Counted from the first letter of the stretch, positions 8,925-18,221 are shown. The stretch: 64,000 nt of DNA from Clostridium disporicum (GCF_001405015.1 NZ_CYZX01000011.1:53282-117281); one strand, 5' to 3'. Made by a program: numbers and translations. Notes: generated by a model from the sequence alone, not told the origin.

Positions 8925-10082
8925 TTAAATGTGGTTTATTAACATATCTCCATCATTTTTAATTAATGTATTATCAAAATATTGATAATAATAACATTTT
9001 ATTTTACCATTATATAATTTTCTATTCTTACTTGCTTTTCTTGCAAATGGTCTTTCAAAGTTTTCAAAAGAAGTTAATATATTAAAATCCCAAGTATTAT
9101 GTATCTTTTTATATTCTCCAAATATTCTATAAAGTTCTCCTACTTCATCCTTATCTCCTAATCTTTCTCCATAAGGCGGATTAGTTATAATAAATCCATT
9201 TTTATCTGAAGTCTTAAATTCTCTAAAATCTCTTTTTTGGAATTCTATATATTTTGAAACACCAGCTTTCTCAGCATTACTTCTTGCAACTCTTAAAATT
9301 CTACCATCTATATCATAACCAATAAGCTTAATATCATTATGCTTTATGCTTCTTTCAGCACCTTCTTTAACTTGTTCATAGATTTCACTACCTATTGTTG
9401 GCCAAGTTTCTGATACGAAATTTCTACATAATCCTGGTGCTATATTTTGAGCTATCATAGCAGCTTCTATTAATATAGTTCCTGATCCACAAAAAGTATC
9501 AACTAAAGGATAATTTCCTCTCCATCTAGATATTAATACCATTGCTGCTGCTAAAGTTTCTTTTAACGGTGCTATTCCAGCTTCCTCTCTATATCCTCTC
9601 TTATGTAAACCAACACCACTTGTATCTATAGATAGTGTAACTACATCTTTTAATATAGAAACCTCAATTTTATAAACAGGTCCATCTTCCTCAAACTTAT
9701 CTATTCCATAACTCTCACTCATACTTGTTACTATAGCCTTTTTAACAATTGATTGACAATCTGGAACACTAAATAAAGTAGATTTCACAGATTTACCCAC
9801 TACATGCATTACCCCATCTTTAGGAATGATTTCACTCCATTTAACTTTTTTAGTACCTTGAAATAATTCTTCAAAGGTTCTAGCTTCAAATTCAGCCATT
9901 TTTATAAAAACTCTGTCAGCAGTTCTTAAATGAACATTTGCTATAGCAATATCCATTTCATCGCCTACAAAATGAACCTTACCATTTTCTGTTTTTAAAT
10001 CTTCATATCCTAACGCTTTTAATTCCTTAGCCGTTATTCCCTCTAATCCAAAGGTAGTAGTTGCAACTAAATTATATTCCAT
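8925..10082 (-). CDS. THUMP-domain 23S rRNA guanine-N2 methyltransferase (YpsC/RlmL-N type)
   Basis: 385 residues: N-terminal ferredoxin-like plus THUMP RNA-binding domain (about 1-155), then a Rossmann methyltransferase with the SAM loop DTFCGSGTILIEAAM (about 200) and the catalytic NPPYGERLG motif (about 300). This matches Bacillus YpsC, the equivalent of the N-terminal half of RlmL, which methylates the exocyclic N2 of a guanine (E. coli G2445) in 23S rRNA. It lacks the second RlmK-like methyltransferase domain. Third gene after rluD-like and pyrR. Confidence 0.9.
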   Translation of the reverse strand: MEYNLVATTTFGLEGITAKELKALGYEDLKTENGKVHFVGDEMDIAIANVHLRTADRVFIKMAEFEARTFEELFQGTKKVKWSEIIPKDGVMHVVGKSVKSTLFSVPDCQSIVKKAIVTSMSESYGIDKFEEDGPVYKIEVSILKDVVTLSIDTSGVGLHKRGYREEAGIAPLKETLAAAMVLISRWRGNYPLVDTFCGSGTILIEAAMIAQNIAPGLCRNFVSETWPTIGSEIYEQVKEGAERSIKHNDIKLIGYDIDGRILRVARSNAEKAGVSKYIEFQKRDFREFKTSDKNGFIITNPPYGERLGDKDEVGELYRIFGEYKKIHNTWDFNILTSFENFERPFARKASKNRKLYNGKIKCYYYQYFDNTLIKNDGDMLINHI

Positions 10083-10097
10083 TCTTTTTCTCCTTTT

Positions 10098-10634
10098 TTA
10101 TGATTCATATATTTTCACTGAATCATCTTCATCTATCTCTGTTATCTCTACTGCTACAATTTCTGATTTTGATGTAGGAATATTTTTACCAACATAATCA
10201 GCTCTTATTGGCAACTCTTTATGCCCTCTATCAATTAACACAGCTAATTGTATTGATTTAGGTCTACCAGCATGAATTATCGCATCTATAGCAGCTCTTA
10301 CAGTTCTACAAGTGTATAAAACGTCATCTACAATTATAACTTTTTTGCCTTTAACCTCAACACCTAAGTCTATATTTTTAACCTCTGGCATATCCATTAT
10401 TTCTGATATATCGTCTCTATATAAAGTAATATCTACATAACCTACTGGAACTTTTATTCCTTCAATATTTTCAATATTTTCAGAAATTCTATTAGCAATA
10501 GGATAACCTCTTCTTTTTATTCCTATTAATACTATATCTTCAACACCTTTATTTTTTTCTATAATTTCATGAGATATTCTTATTAAACTTCTTCTTATAG
10601 CGTTTTGATCTAATAAGTTAGCTTTTAATTTCAT
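10098..10634 (-). CDS. pyrR: PyrR bifunctional pyrimidine regulator/uracil phosphoribosyltransferase
   Basis: 178 residues, standard length. The PRPP-binding loop VIIVDDVLYTCRTVRAAID (about residues 96-114) and the KRRGYPIA segment are characteristic. PyrR binds UMP and the anti-antiterminator RNA of pyr operons and also makes UMP from uracil and PRPP. It sits between rluD-like and rRNA methyltransferase genes rather than with pyr biosynthesis genes, and no PyrR-binding attenuator was recognised in this operon, so its RNA targets must be elsewhere. Confidence 0.95.
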   Translation of the reverse strand: MKLKANLLDQNAIRRSLIRISHEIIEKNKGVEDIVLIGIKRRGYPIANRISENIENIEGIKVPVGYVDITLYRDDISEIMDMPEVKNIDLGVEVKGKKVIIVDDVLYTCRTVRAAIDAIIHAGRPKSIQLAVLIDRGHKELPIRADYVGKNIPTSKSEIVAVEITEIDEDDSVKIYES

Positions 10635-10645
10635 AGTTAATCCTC

Positions 10646-11554
10646 CTATCTTAACTTTCTTATTAACTCTTCAAAATATTCTGGAAGATCTGATGTAAAC
10701 TCTATGTATTCACCTGTACTAGGATGTATAAACCCTAAGGTTTTTGCATGTAATGCTTGCCCTTCAATTTTAAACTTTTGTTTTTTGAATCCATATGTTT
10801 GATCACCTACTAGTGGATGTCCAATTGATGCCATATGTACTCTAATTTGATGAGTTCTTCCTGTCTCTAAAGTACACTTTATTAAAGATACACCTTTATC
10901 ATATTGTTCTAAAACTTCATAGTGAGTAACAGCTCTCCTTCCGTCTTCCACTATATCCATTTTTAATCTATCCTTCTTATTACGACCTAAAGGTTTATCT
11001 ATAGTACCTGACTCTTTAGAAAACCTACCTTCAACTAATGCATAATATTCTCTTTTTATAGAGTGATCTTTAAATTGTTTTGCTAAAGAATTATGTGCTT
11101 CATCATTTTTAGCTACAACTAAAATTCCTGTAGTATCTTTATCAATTCTATGTACTATACCAGGTCTTATAACACCATTTATACCTGACAAATCCTTGCA
11201 ATGATATAAAAGCCCATTAACTAAAGTTCCACTATAATTACCTGGTGCAGGATGTACTACCATATTCTTAGGTTTATTAACTACAATTACATCACTATCT
11301 TCATAAACTATATCTAATTTTATATTTTCAGCTTTTACATCTAGCTCTATAGGTTCTGGTAAAATCACTACTACCTCATCGTTTATCTTCACTTTATAAT
11401 TACTCTTTATTATTTTACCATTTACCGTTACAGCTTTTTCTTCAATAAGACCCTGAATAAATGATCTAGTTTTTCCTTCAATAACAGTAGATAAATATTT
11501 ATCTATCCTTTCTCCAGTATTTTCTTCAGTAACTTTCAATATTATTTCTTCCAT
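10646..11554 (-). CDS. RluD-family 23S rRNA pseudouridine synthase
   Basis: 302 residues: an S4 RNA-binding domain (about residues 10-75) followed by the pseudouridine synthase domain with the catalytic motif HRIDKDTTG (Asp nucleophile) and the later ETGRTHQIRVH motif. Closest in layout to Bacillus YlyB/RluD, acting on large-subunit rRNA helix 69 or nearby sites. A frame start at GTG 11590 exists, but it lies just behind the -10 box at about the transcription start; ATG 11554 with GGAGA upstream is preferred. First gene of a three-gene operon with pyrR. Confidence 0.92.
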   Translation of the reverse strand: MEEIILKVTEENTGERIDKYLSTVIEGKTRSFIQGLIEEKAVTVNGKIIKSNYKVKINDEVVVILPEPIELDVKAENIKLDIVYEDSDVIVVNKPKNMVVHPAPGNYSGTLVNGLLYHCKDLSGINGVIRPGIVHRIDKDTTGILVVAKNDEAHNSLAKQFKDHSIKREYYALVEGRFSKESGTIDKPLGRNKKDRLKMDIVEDGRRAVTHYEVLEQYDKGVSLIKCTLETGRTHQIRVHMASIGHPLVGDQTYGFKKQKFKIEGQALHAKTLGFIHPSTGEYIEFTSDLPEYFEELIRKLR

Positions 11555-11590
11555 ATAATTTATTTCTCCGTTTATAATAATTCTTACCAC

Positions 11591-11619
11591 ATTATAATAT
11601 ATCTATATATGTTACTCAA
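11591..11619 (-). promoter_or_regulatory. Sigma-A promoter of the rluD-pyrR-ypsC operon
   Basis: TTGAGT and TATAAT with exactly 17 bases between them. Transcription would begin near 11584, which rules out the GTG at 11590 as a translation start. Confidence 0.75.
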
Positions 11620-11640
11620 GTATTATACAATAATAAATCA

Positions 11641-11672
11641 TATAAAATTAAAAGAGACGTCTCCGTCTCTTT
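11641..11672 (-). terminator. Terminator after divIVA
   Basis: Perfect stem AAAGAGACG/CGTCTCTTT with a 4-base loop and a T-rich tail on the minus strand, 8 bases after the divIVA stop. It ends the ftsQ-to-divIVA unit. Confidence 0.88.
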
Positions 11673-11680
11673 AATATGTA

Positions 11681-12283
11681 TTAGTTTTTTGCGAAGAAAC
11701 TCTTGATTTCGGAAATATCATCATCTTTAACAGTATTGCTCTCACTTTCCTCATTTACGTTTGACTTCGTCTCAATCTCTTTACTACCTAACTCTAATTC
11801 TTGTATAACTTCTGAAACATTATAGTTTTTAGTTAAATCTTTTTCTAACTCATCAAAAGTTTGAAGTTGTGTATTCATAAAGCCTCTAAATTTTGCTCTA
11901 AATTTAATAAACTCTTCTTTAACTCTCTCATATTCATCATTTATTCCGATAACATCACTATGTGCTTTATCTAGAATTTTTTGAGCAGTTTCATTTGCAT
12001 TGTTAACAATTAAGTCTGCTTCTTTTTGTGAACTCTCCTTTGCTTGCTCTGCAGCATTTTGAGCTAATAATAATGTATTCTGTATTGTAGCCTCAAGTCT
12101 TTCATAATGGTCAACTTTATCTTTAAGTCTTGTAACAGTTTCTTTTAGTCTTGAATTTTCTTTATATAACTCTTCATAATTTTCAACAACTTCATCTAAA
12201 AATTCATCAACTTCATCGGGATTATATCCTCTAATTCCCCTCTTAAATTCTTTATTATTAATATCCATTGGCGTTAATTTCAT
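11681..12283 (-). CDS. divIVA: Cell division/polarity protein DivIVA
   Basis: 200 residues. The conserved N-terminal lipid-binding domain reads MKLTPMDINNKEFKRGIRG then YNPDEVDEFLDEV, followed by long coiled coils (about 30-160) and a variable acidic tail. DivIVA oligomers bind negatively curved membrane at poles and septa and recruit partners. It is the last gene of the division cluster, as in Bacillus and other Clostridia. The ribosome site is GGTGGGGG. Confidence 0.96.
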   Translation of the reverse strand: MKLTPMDINNKEFKRGIRGYNPDEVDEFLDEVVENYEELYKENSRLKETVTRLKDKVDHYERLEATIQNTLLLAQNAAEQAKESSQKEADLIVNNANETAQKILDKAHSDVIGINDEYERVKEEFIKFRAKFRGFMNTQLQTFDELEKDLTKNYNVSEVIQELELGSKEIETKSNVNEESESNTVKDDDISEIKSFFAKN

Positions 12284-12302
12284 TTTTCCCCCACCTCGTT
12301 CT

Positions 12303-13070
12303 TTAAATATATTTCTTTATGTTAACTTTAAACCTACCGCTTTTAGTATTACCTACAATATTCCCCATAATATACTTACCTACTCCAGCGATAGTTATCC
12401 TTTGTCCTTCTTTAACTTCTAAGCTTTTGCTATTTACTTTACAGTAATCTACTAAAATTTTATTTTGATTTATTAAGTCCAACGCTTTTGACCTTGATAT
12501 ATTTGAAAGCTTAGACACAATACTATCTAATCTTAACGATGATACATTAATTATAACTTCTAAAAAGTTAACCTTAGATAATGTTGTGTCATTTATCACT
12601 TCACAGCTAACCGGTGATTTACCTACGGAATTTAATGATGATATAACATACTCAACAACATCCTCATAAACCGGAACAACTGCATAGTTTTCATAAACTC
12701 TTAAGTCCCCAAACTTCTCTCTCTCCATACCTAAGGCCATAATTGAGCCTAGATAATCTCTATGAGATAAAGAATCAAACTTTGATTTTTTTTCAATTTT
12801 TATTAACTTATATGGATAATCACTTCCATATATATTATTAAAAGATAGTACCCTTCTATCACTTTCTTCAAAGTATCCATTAGCTTCTACCTTAAAATTT
12901 TTCGAATTAAAATTGTTAACAAAATATAACCATATGTTTGGAGTACAAAAACTTCTTGAAAACAACGGTATTTCCTTTTCATAAGCTAACTCCATCCATT
13001 CATATATTTTTACAACTTCATCTCTTTCTTCTTTACTAAAGTTTCTTATTACTTCTTCTTTTTTTATCAT
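12303..13070 (-). CDS. ylmH: YlmH, S4-domain RNA-binding protein
   Basis: 255 residues. The N-terminal half is the YlmH-specific domain and the C-terminal S4 domain is clear (about 180-245: LRLDSIVSKLSNISRSKALDL). YlmH lies between sepF and divIVA in most Firmicutes. In Bacillus it binds 50S-peptidyl-tRNA complexes and can support a rescue pathway for stalled ribosomes alongside RqcH (encoded at 7053-8789 here). It is the only RNA-binding protein in this otherwise division-related unit. Confidence 0.92.
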   Translation of the reverse strand: MIKKEEVIRNFSKEERDEVVKIYEWMELAYEKEIPLFSRSFCTPNIWLYFVNNFNSKNFKVEANGYFEESDRRVLSFNNIYGSDYPYKLIKIEKKSKFDSLSHRDYLGSIMALGMEREKFGDLRVYENYAVVPVYEDVVEYVISSLNSVGKSPVSCEVINDTTLSKVNFLEVIINVSSLRLDSIVSKLSNISRSKALDLINQNKILVDYCKVNSKSLEVKEGQRITIAGVGKYIMGNIVGNTKSGRFKVNIKKYI

Positions 13071-13088
13071 TAGCTATTTTTAGCTCCT

Positions 13089-13529
13089 CTATTTATTCCA
13101 GCTAAATAAAGCTTTACTGCTTATTTCTGTTTTTAATTCGCTAGAAACTTCAACATTTGAAGGTGATAAAAGATATACTCTTTGTTCAATTTCTTGTAAT
13201 TGTGCTCCTAAGACACAAACGGCACCACTTATGAAATCAACTAATCTTTGTGCTACTTTTGCCTCTAATGCTGTAGTATTAACAACTATAATCTTTCTAT
13301 TTTTAAGAGCATCTGCAATCTCTTTAGCTTCTTCATAACTTGATGGTTTTACAACCATAATCTTTGGTGAAGCACTATTGTGTATATTAACAACCTTATT
13401 ACCCTTTTGCTTAGATATAATAGGCTCGACTTCTTCTATTTCTTCCTCTTCTTCATTTTCTTCTATATCTTCAAAATCCTCATCATATTCTCCAAAAACC
13501 ATTTCTTTAAATTTACTTAACATACTCAT
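13089..13529 (-). CDS. sepF: Cell division protein SepF
   Basis: 146 residues: an N-terminal amphipathic membrane-targeting helix (MSMLSKFKEMVFG), a very acidic linker (about 16-35) and the C-terminal SepF domain with KIMVVKPSSYEEAKEIADAL and VVNTTALEAKVAQRLVDFIS. SepF anchors and bundles FtsZ filaments; in an ftsA-poor region it may be the main tether. It sits in the canonical place between yggS and ylmH. Confidence 0.95.
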   Translation of the reverse strand: MSMLSKFKEMVFGEYDEDFEDIEENEEEEEIEEVEPIISKQKGNKVVNIHNSASPKIMVVKPSSYEEAKEIADALKNRKIIVVNTTALEAKVAQRLVDFISGAVCVLGAQLQEIEQRVYLLSPSNVEVSSELKTEISSKALFSWNK

Positions 13530-13547
13530 TATAACTCCTCCTACAAT

Positions 13548-14201
13548 TTATCTTGCTCCAAAAATTCCAGTTCCAATTCTTATTAAATTAGATCCTTCTT
13601 CTATTGCTATTTTGTAATCATGGGTCATCCCCATTGATAAAATTTCCATTGTTATATTTTTATAATTACTATTTTTTAGAGTTTTAAAAATATCATAAGT
13701 CCTTCTAAAGTAATATCTATTTTCTTCATCATTACCTTTTGGTATTATAACCATAATACCTTTAACTTTAATATTTTTACATTTCTCTACAGCTTCAATT
13801 AATTGATCCAATTCTTCTTCTAATATACCACTTTTAGACGATTCTCTTCCAATATTAATTTGAATTAAAACATCGGCAGTAATATTTTTCTTTCCATATT
13901 CTAATTCAATTTTCTCAAGAAGCTTTATACTAGATAAAGAATGAATTAAACTTACTTTACCTACTATATATTTAACCTTATTCATCTGAAGAGCCCCAAT
14001 TAAATGCCATTTTATATCTTTAGGTAATTTTTCGTATTTATCAACTAATTCTTGCACCTTATTTTCGCCAAAATTTCTTATACCAATATCATAAGCTTCT
14101 AAAATATCTTCAACTGGCTTTGTCTTAGATACAGCTACAAGTTGTACGTCATCTGGTATAGAATTTAAAATCTCTTTAATTTTACCTTTTATATCTATAA
14201 T
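13548..14201 (-). CDS. YggS/YlmE-type PLP homeostasis protein, probable ATT start
   Basis: About 218 residues of the PROSC family: IKEIL...DDVQLVAVSKTKP with the PLP-binding Lys, then GENKVQEL and the C-terminal RIGTGIFGAR. These proteins bind pyridoxal phosphate and balance B6 vitamers. The frame is open to a GTG at 14276, but that start has no ribosome site and adds 25 unrelated residues. A perfect AAAGGAGGG at 14206-14214 lies 4 bases before an in-frame ATT (14201); ATA follows directly. Family alignment also starts here (IDIKGKIKEIL). If a canonical start is required, the gene is 13548-14276. Confidence 0.85.
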   Translation of the reverse strand: MIDIKGKIKEILNSIPDDVQLVAVSKTKPVEDILEAYDIGIRNFGENKVQELVDKYEKLPKDIKWHLIGALQMNKVKYIVGKVSLIHSLSSIKLLEKIELEYGKKNITADVLIQINIGRESSKSGILEEELDQLIEAVEKCKNIKVKGIMVIIPKGNDEENRYYFRRTYDIFKTLKNSNYKNITMEILSMGMTHDYKIAIEEGSNLIRIGTGIFGAR

Positions 14202-14323
14202 TAGTCCCTCCTTTATGGAGAATCTTCTACATATTTTTATTCTCCAAAAACCCAAAATTTCCTTCATAAAATTCACATTTTCATAAAATTTTTTAATAAT
14301 TTTATTATAAAAATTAGTTTTGC

Positions 14324-15058
14324 TTAAGAATCTGCTCTTTCCATATATTGAAAGTCTAGGATTCTGTTTGTTGGTGGAAAATATAAGTCCTCTCTTTTTT
14401 CAACTTCTATTTCTAAGCCTCTTATTATAAGCCTATTTAGATAACTTCCATCCGAGAATAAAGCAGCTTCTAATTCTTCTGGCTTTCCTAATGCATAAAA
14501 ATAAAATGGCTGCCCTTCTATTGTCTGATTATTATCATTAAAGCCTATAAAAGCCCATTCACACTGTACTCCAGTATCGTTTAATACTCTATAACCATTT
14601 ATCGCTATAGCCTCAGCCCCTATAGCTCTTAATTCATTTATTAATAAGGCTGCATCAGTTGCATGCAATGTTCTTCTATCAATTTCATATGAAGTGCTTT
14701 CACTTATATCATAATATCCATCTTTTATTTTTATTACTATACCACTACCTTCTAATGCTGTAGTTCCTGCAATCTCACTGTAGTCACTAAGCTGCAACTT
14801 CATATCGTCTATTACCTTCTGGTGTTTTTCTTCCCCTTGATTGTAATCCCTTAATTTATACATAATTTCGTTATTATTTTCTTTTAAATCAGATATTTCT
14901 TTATATAATAAATTTCGTTGCTCAATTGCATCCTTATATTCTATACTTTTCATTGAAAAAAAAGTATCTACTTTACTATCACCAAAACTAATAGATATAA
15001 GCGTACCTGTTATAATTGCCGCAATAAAAATCAATATTTTATCTATATGCTTCTTCAC
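14324..15058 (-). CDS. DUF881 family membrane protein (YlxW/YlxX-like)
   Basis: 244 residues: one N-terminal membrane helix (about 6-25), a coiled-coil stretch (about 40-85) and the DUF881 domain with GSGIVIKIKDGYY and LLINELRAIGAEAIAINGYR. The GTG start follows the stop of the small basic protein gene immediately, with GAGGTG as ribosome site, so the two are translationally coupled. Genes of this family flank sbp in many Firmicute division clusters; a structural role at the septum is suspected but not proven. Confidence 0.85.
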   Translation of the reverse strand: MKKHIDKILIFIAAIITGTLISISFGDSKVDTFFSMKSIEYKDAIEQRNLLYKEISDLKENNNEIMYKLRDYNQGEEKHQKVIDDMKLQLSDYSEIAGTTALEGSGIVIKIKDGYYDISESTSYEIDRRTLHATDAALLINELRAIGAEAIAINGYRVLNDTGVQCEWAFIGFNDNNQTIEGQPFYFYALGKPEELEAALFSDGSYLNRLIIRGLEIEVEKREDLYFPPTNRILDFQYMERADS

Positions 15059-15409
15059 TTAATCACCTCTTTGTCGATTTTTAAGTTTTTCAAGCAAGAA
15101 TCTTCTTATTATTGCGAAATTATCAAATATACGTCCTCCAAAAACAATTACTGCTGCTATATATATAGGAATTCCTAATTTATCGCCTAAATACGCAAGT
15201 GCTGCCGCTAAAATAGCATTTCCTACAAAGCCTGAAATAAAAATATCCGGTTTAAAACTTTTAGATAAACTTGCACGTAACGCTCCAAAAACTGAGTCTA
15301 AGCACGCTAAAATTGCCACAGACATATATGGAGAAAATTTATCAGGTATATTCACATTCAAAACTAATCCTAGTAGTACACCTACTAATAATCCTATAAA
15401 TCCAATCAT
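15059..15409 (-). CDS. sbp: Small basic protein (DUF1290, Sbp)
   Basis: 116 residues with three hydrophobic segments and a basic C-terminal end (EKLKNRQRGD). The family is known only as small basic membrane protein located upstream of ftsZ-type genes in Bacillus. Here it is sandwiched between two DUF881 genes. Function unknown. Confidence 0.88.
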   Translation of the reverse strand: MIGFIGLLVGVLLGLVLNVNIPDKFSPYMSVAILACLDSVFGALRASLSKSFKPDIFISGFVGNAILAAALAYLGDKLGIPIYIAAVIVFGGRIFDNFAIIRRFLLEKLKNRQRGD

Positions 15410-15424
15410 AACTATAATCCTCCT

Positions 15425-16144
15425 TTATTGTACAGGCTTTATATATTCATTTCTTAAACTTTGTGTAGTCTTATTTATAACTATATCATCACTAGTTTTT
15501 GTCTCTACACTATAATTTTTCAACGCTCCATACGCTAAAGAATTACCATAGCTTACACCTACATTAAGCTTTGCTTTATCTCCTATAGCCTTTATTACTA
15601 TTTTAGATTTTGGATCAACTAATCCAACTGTTCCTATAGAAATACTTCTCCCTGACGTTTTAATTCCTGTTTGAGGTGTTATTCTAATATCATTTACTGA
15701 AATAGCCTCAGCTCTTGAATACCATAAAAGGTTTATAATATGAATTAATTCCTCTTCGCTAATCCCAACTGTACTATCTGTAGTATTTTCTCCAAAAATA
15801 GTTGTTTTAGGTGTAATTGTTATTACTATTCCTGAGCCTTTAACATCTAACAATCCTAAATGCATCCTTGCATTATCTAACTGTTTCTTTATTTCATTTT
15901 CTAAAGCTCCTTCTTCAGCTGCAACTTCTTCTAATCGCTTAATCTCTTCAGATAAGGTTTTATTAGTTTCGGACAGTTCTTCTTTTTCTTTTTTCAATGC
16001 TTCTATTTGATATAAAATATCTTGATTTTGTGCAGTAGACTTTGCATCCTCTTGTAATCTTAACATTTTAAATTGGTATGTTAATAAAAATCCTAAAATT
16101 GCACATACTATAGCAACCACAAGTTGTGATATTATTTTTTTCAT
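15425..16144 (-). CDS. DUF881 family membrane protein
   Basis: 239 residues, same plan as the other DUF881 copy: one membrane helix (about 5-24), a strong coiled coil (about 40-85, KEKEELSETNKTLSEEIKRL) and the globular domain beginning GSGIVITITPK with ELIHIINLLWYSRAEAISVND. The two copies differ widely, so they are ancient paralogues rather than a recent duplication. Directly after ftsQ. Confidence 0.85.
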   Translation of the reverse strand: MKKIISQLVVAIVCAILGFLLTYQFKMLRLQEDAKSTAQNQDILYQIEALKKEKEELSETNKTLSEEIKRLEEVAAEEGALENEIKKQLDNARMHLGLLDVKGSGIVITITPKTTIFGENTTDSTVGISEEELIHIINLLWYSRAEAISVNDIRITPQTGIKTSGRSISIGTVGLVDPKSKIVIKAIGDKAKLNVGVSYGNSLAYGALKNYSVETKTSDDIVINKTTQSLRNEYIKPVQ

Positions 16145-16155
16145 AAATACTCCCC

Positions 16156-16944
16156 CTAGCTTGATATATTCTTAATTATAGGTGGTCCATCAAAGCTAAC
16201 GTCTATATATCCTTTAGTTAACTTAATTTCATCTGACAATAATATTCTATAAACATTTTCCATTTTTTCATGTAGATCGGAATCATCACCAAAAAATATT
16301 TCCACATTTCCAATTCGACCTTTTATATTTACAATATCTGCAATATTTATTTCATCAAATTTAATAGACTCTCTATTTTGAGCTATGTAAGGATAAAATT
16401 TCTTTAATATACTAGGAAGTATCTCATCATCATTAATTTTTTCACCAAGTGATATCTTTTCTGATTCTATTCCTGATATTTTCACTAAATTTCTCCCTTC
16501 TATGCTATCGATTTCTTCTATCACTACTAAATCTTCATTTATAACTTCTATAACTCCATTATTCTCAACATAAAACACAGGAGACTCTTCAACTATATTT
16601 ATAACTAATTTAGATATCCCTTTTCTAGATATCTTAACCTCTTTAACATATTTATCTTGCATTAATGCACTTTTAATATCATTTTCATTTATAATATAAA
16701 TATTTTCTCCAATAAAAACTTTTAAATTCTCTTTCAAGTTATCAGAACTTATTTTAGATGTCCCAATCACATCGATTGTTTTAATATTAAAGATAGGCGC
16801 TTTAGTTAAAAACAAAAGTATAGCAATTGTTAATACAATCATTATCATTATCATCTTTTTCAACTTTTTCTTTCTTTTTTTACTCTTTAGATATTTCTTA
16901 ATCTCATTACTTTGTTTATATTCTGTCATTTTGCAATATTTCAT
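16156..16944 (-). CDS. ftsQ: Cell division protein FtsQ/DivIB
   Basis: 262 residues: a short basic cytoplasmic end (KKRKKKLKK), a membrane helix (about 31-49), then the POTRA domain (FNIKTIDVIGTSKISSDNL) and the beta domain. FtsQ/DivIB links FtsL and FtsB/DivIC in the divisome and regulates septal synthesis. The ribosome site AAAAGG abuts the first ATG; a second ATG 15 bases inside is an alternative. First gene of its transcription unit, since a terminator separates it from spoVE. Confidence 0.9.
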   Translation of the reverse strand: MKYCKMTEYKQSNEIKKYLKSKKRKKKLKKMIMIMIVLTIAILLFLTKAPIFNIKTIDVIGTSKISSDNLKENLKVFIGENIYIINENDIKSALMQDKYVKEVKISRKGISKLVINIVEESPVFYVENNGVIEVINEDLVVIEEIDSIEGRNLVKISGIESEKISLGEKINDDEILPSILKKFYPYIAQNRESIKFDEINIADIVNIKGRIGNVEIFFGDDSDLHEKMENVYRILLSDEIKLTKGYIDVSFDGPPIIKNISS

Positions 16945-16961
16945 CCTTTTCTAAATATATC

Positions 16962-16989
16962 TATATATAATAATATCATTTTTCTTCAA
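16962..16989 (-). promoter_or_regulatory. Candidate promoter of ftsQ unit
   Basis: TTGAAG and TATATA with a 16-base spacer, shortly upstream of ftsQ and downstream of the spoVE terminator. The -10 region is AT-rich, so other registers are possible. Confidence 0.4.
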
Positions 16990-17040
16990 GTTTTTCACCC
17001 AAAATTTAGTTACAATTTTATTACATTATTTACATTAACA

Positions 17041-17070
17041 ACAAAAAGTACCTCTATATTTAGAGGTACT
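17041..17070 (-). terminator. Terminator after spoVE
   Basis: Perfect 10-bp stem AGTACCTCTA/TAGAGGTACT with loop AATA (as read on minus strand) and a T-rich tail, only 3 bases after the spoVE stop. Confidence 0.88.
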
Positions 17071-17073
17071 CTC

Positions 17074-18198
17074 TTAAGTTACACTTTTTTCTATTTGTGA
17101 TGATATATTTAATAGAATTCCCATTGCCATAAGATTTATTACTAGTGATGTTCCTCCATAACTTATAAACGGCATAGGAACACCTGTTACAGGCATAGAC
17201 CCTGTGACAACAGCAATATTTATTATTGCTTGAACTGCAATTATTGAAGTAATACCTACTGCAAGTAATTTACCATAAGTATCTTTAGCCTTCATTGCTA
17301 CTCTTATTCCTCTCCAAATAAGAAATAAAAATAATCCCACAATGAACAAGCATCCAACTAAACCTAACTCTTCTCCAATAATTGAAAATATAAAGTCATT
17401 ATGTGGCTCTGGCATATATAAAATCTTTTGCCTTGATTCTCCTAATCCTAAACCTGTTATTCCACCTGCACCAAGTGCATAAAAAGATTGTATAAGTTGA
17501 TACCCATCACCAGCTGCATCTTTCCACGGATCTATAAAGTTTAACATTCTAGCTCTACGATAATCAGAGCTAAAAATAAAGAATATAGCTAACGTAAGCA
17601 TAGCCGGAAATATTATTCCAAATAAATGCTTAATTTGTCCACCCGCAACAAAAAGCATTATAAATGTCACAATCATAATGATCGTAGCAATACTCATATT
17701 CTTCTCTGCTAATATCATCGCAGCAAAAAAACCTGCTACACCTAAATAAGGTACTAGTCCATCCCAAAATCTTTTAATTCTATCACCTTTCATATCAATA
17801 CTCATAGCTAAAAACATAACTACTACGTATTTCGTTAACTCAGAAGGTTGAAATGATAATATACCTAATTTAATCCATCTTCTAGCTCCATTTACTTCTG
17901 GAAAAAAGAAAACTGCAATTAACAATGGAATTGTAGCTATTAATAAATATGGTGTTATTTTTTTTAGCTTATGATAATCAAATTTCATCATCATTACTAA
18001 TGCTATTACACCAATTATAGCAAATGCACCTTGCCTTATTAAGTAATACATACTGTTTTTATATTTAAACATAGCATAGAAAGAGCTAGCTGAATAAATC
18101 ATAACTATTCCTATAGCCAACAATAGAAATAAAGAATAGAATATACCATAGTCTACTTCCCCTAACTTCTTTTTATTTAGGGGTTCATTAAATCTCAT
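17074..18198 (-). CDS. spoVE: SEDS peptidoglycan polymerase SpoVE/FtsW
   Basis: 374 residues with about ten membrane segments. SEDS hallmarks are visible: VNGARRWIKLG, FQPSELTKYVVV, the large extracellular loop ending EPHNDFIFSIIGEELG and FISYGGTSL near the end. SEDS proteins polymerise lipid II with a cognate class B PBP, here SpoVD/FtsI of the same cluster. Whether it serves division, spore cortex or both cannot be told from sequence. The start ATG 18198 has GGAGGA 6 bases upstream. Confidence 0.92.
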   Translation of the reverse strand: MRFNEPLNKKKLGEVDYGIFYSLFLLLAIGIVMIYSASSFYAMFKYKNSMYYLIRQGAFAIIGVIALVMMMKFDYHKLKKITPYLLIATIPLLIAVFFFPEVNGARRWIKLGILSFQPSELTKYVVVMFLAMSIDMKGDRIKRFWDGLVPYLGVAGFFAAMILAEKNMSIATIIMIVTFIMLFVAGGQIKHLFGIIFPAMLTLAIFFIFSSDYRRARMLNFIDPWKDAAGDGYQLIQSFYALGAGGITGLGLGESRQKILYMPEPHNDFIFSIIGEELGLVGCLFIVGLFLFLIWRGIRVAMKAKDTYGKLLAVGITSIIAVQAIINIAVVTGSMPVTGVPMPFISYGGTSLVINLMAMGILLNISSQIEKSVT

Positions 18199-18221
18199 AA
18201 ACACTCCTCCATATTAAATTT

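Noticed and set aside
10083..11680. PyrR-controlled attenuator in the pyrR operon
   Set aside because: The gene is internal in its operon and no anti-antiterminator consensus was found in the short leader.
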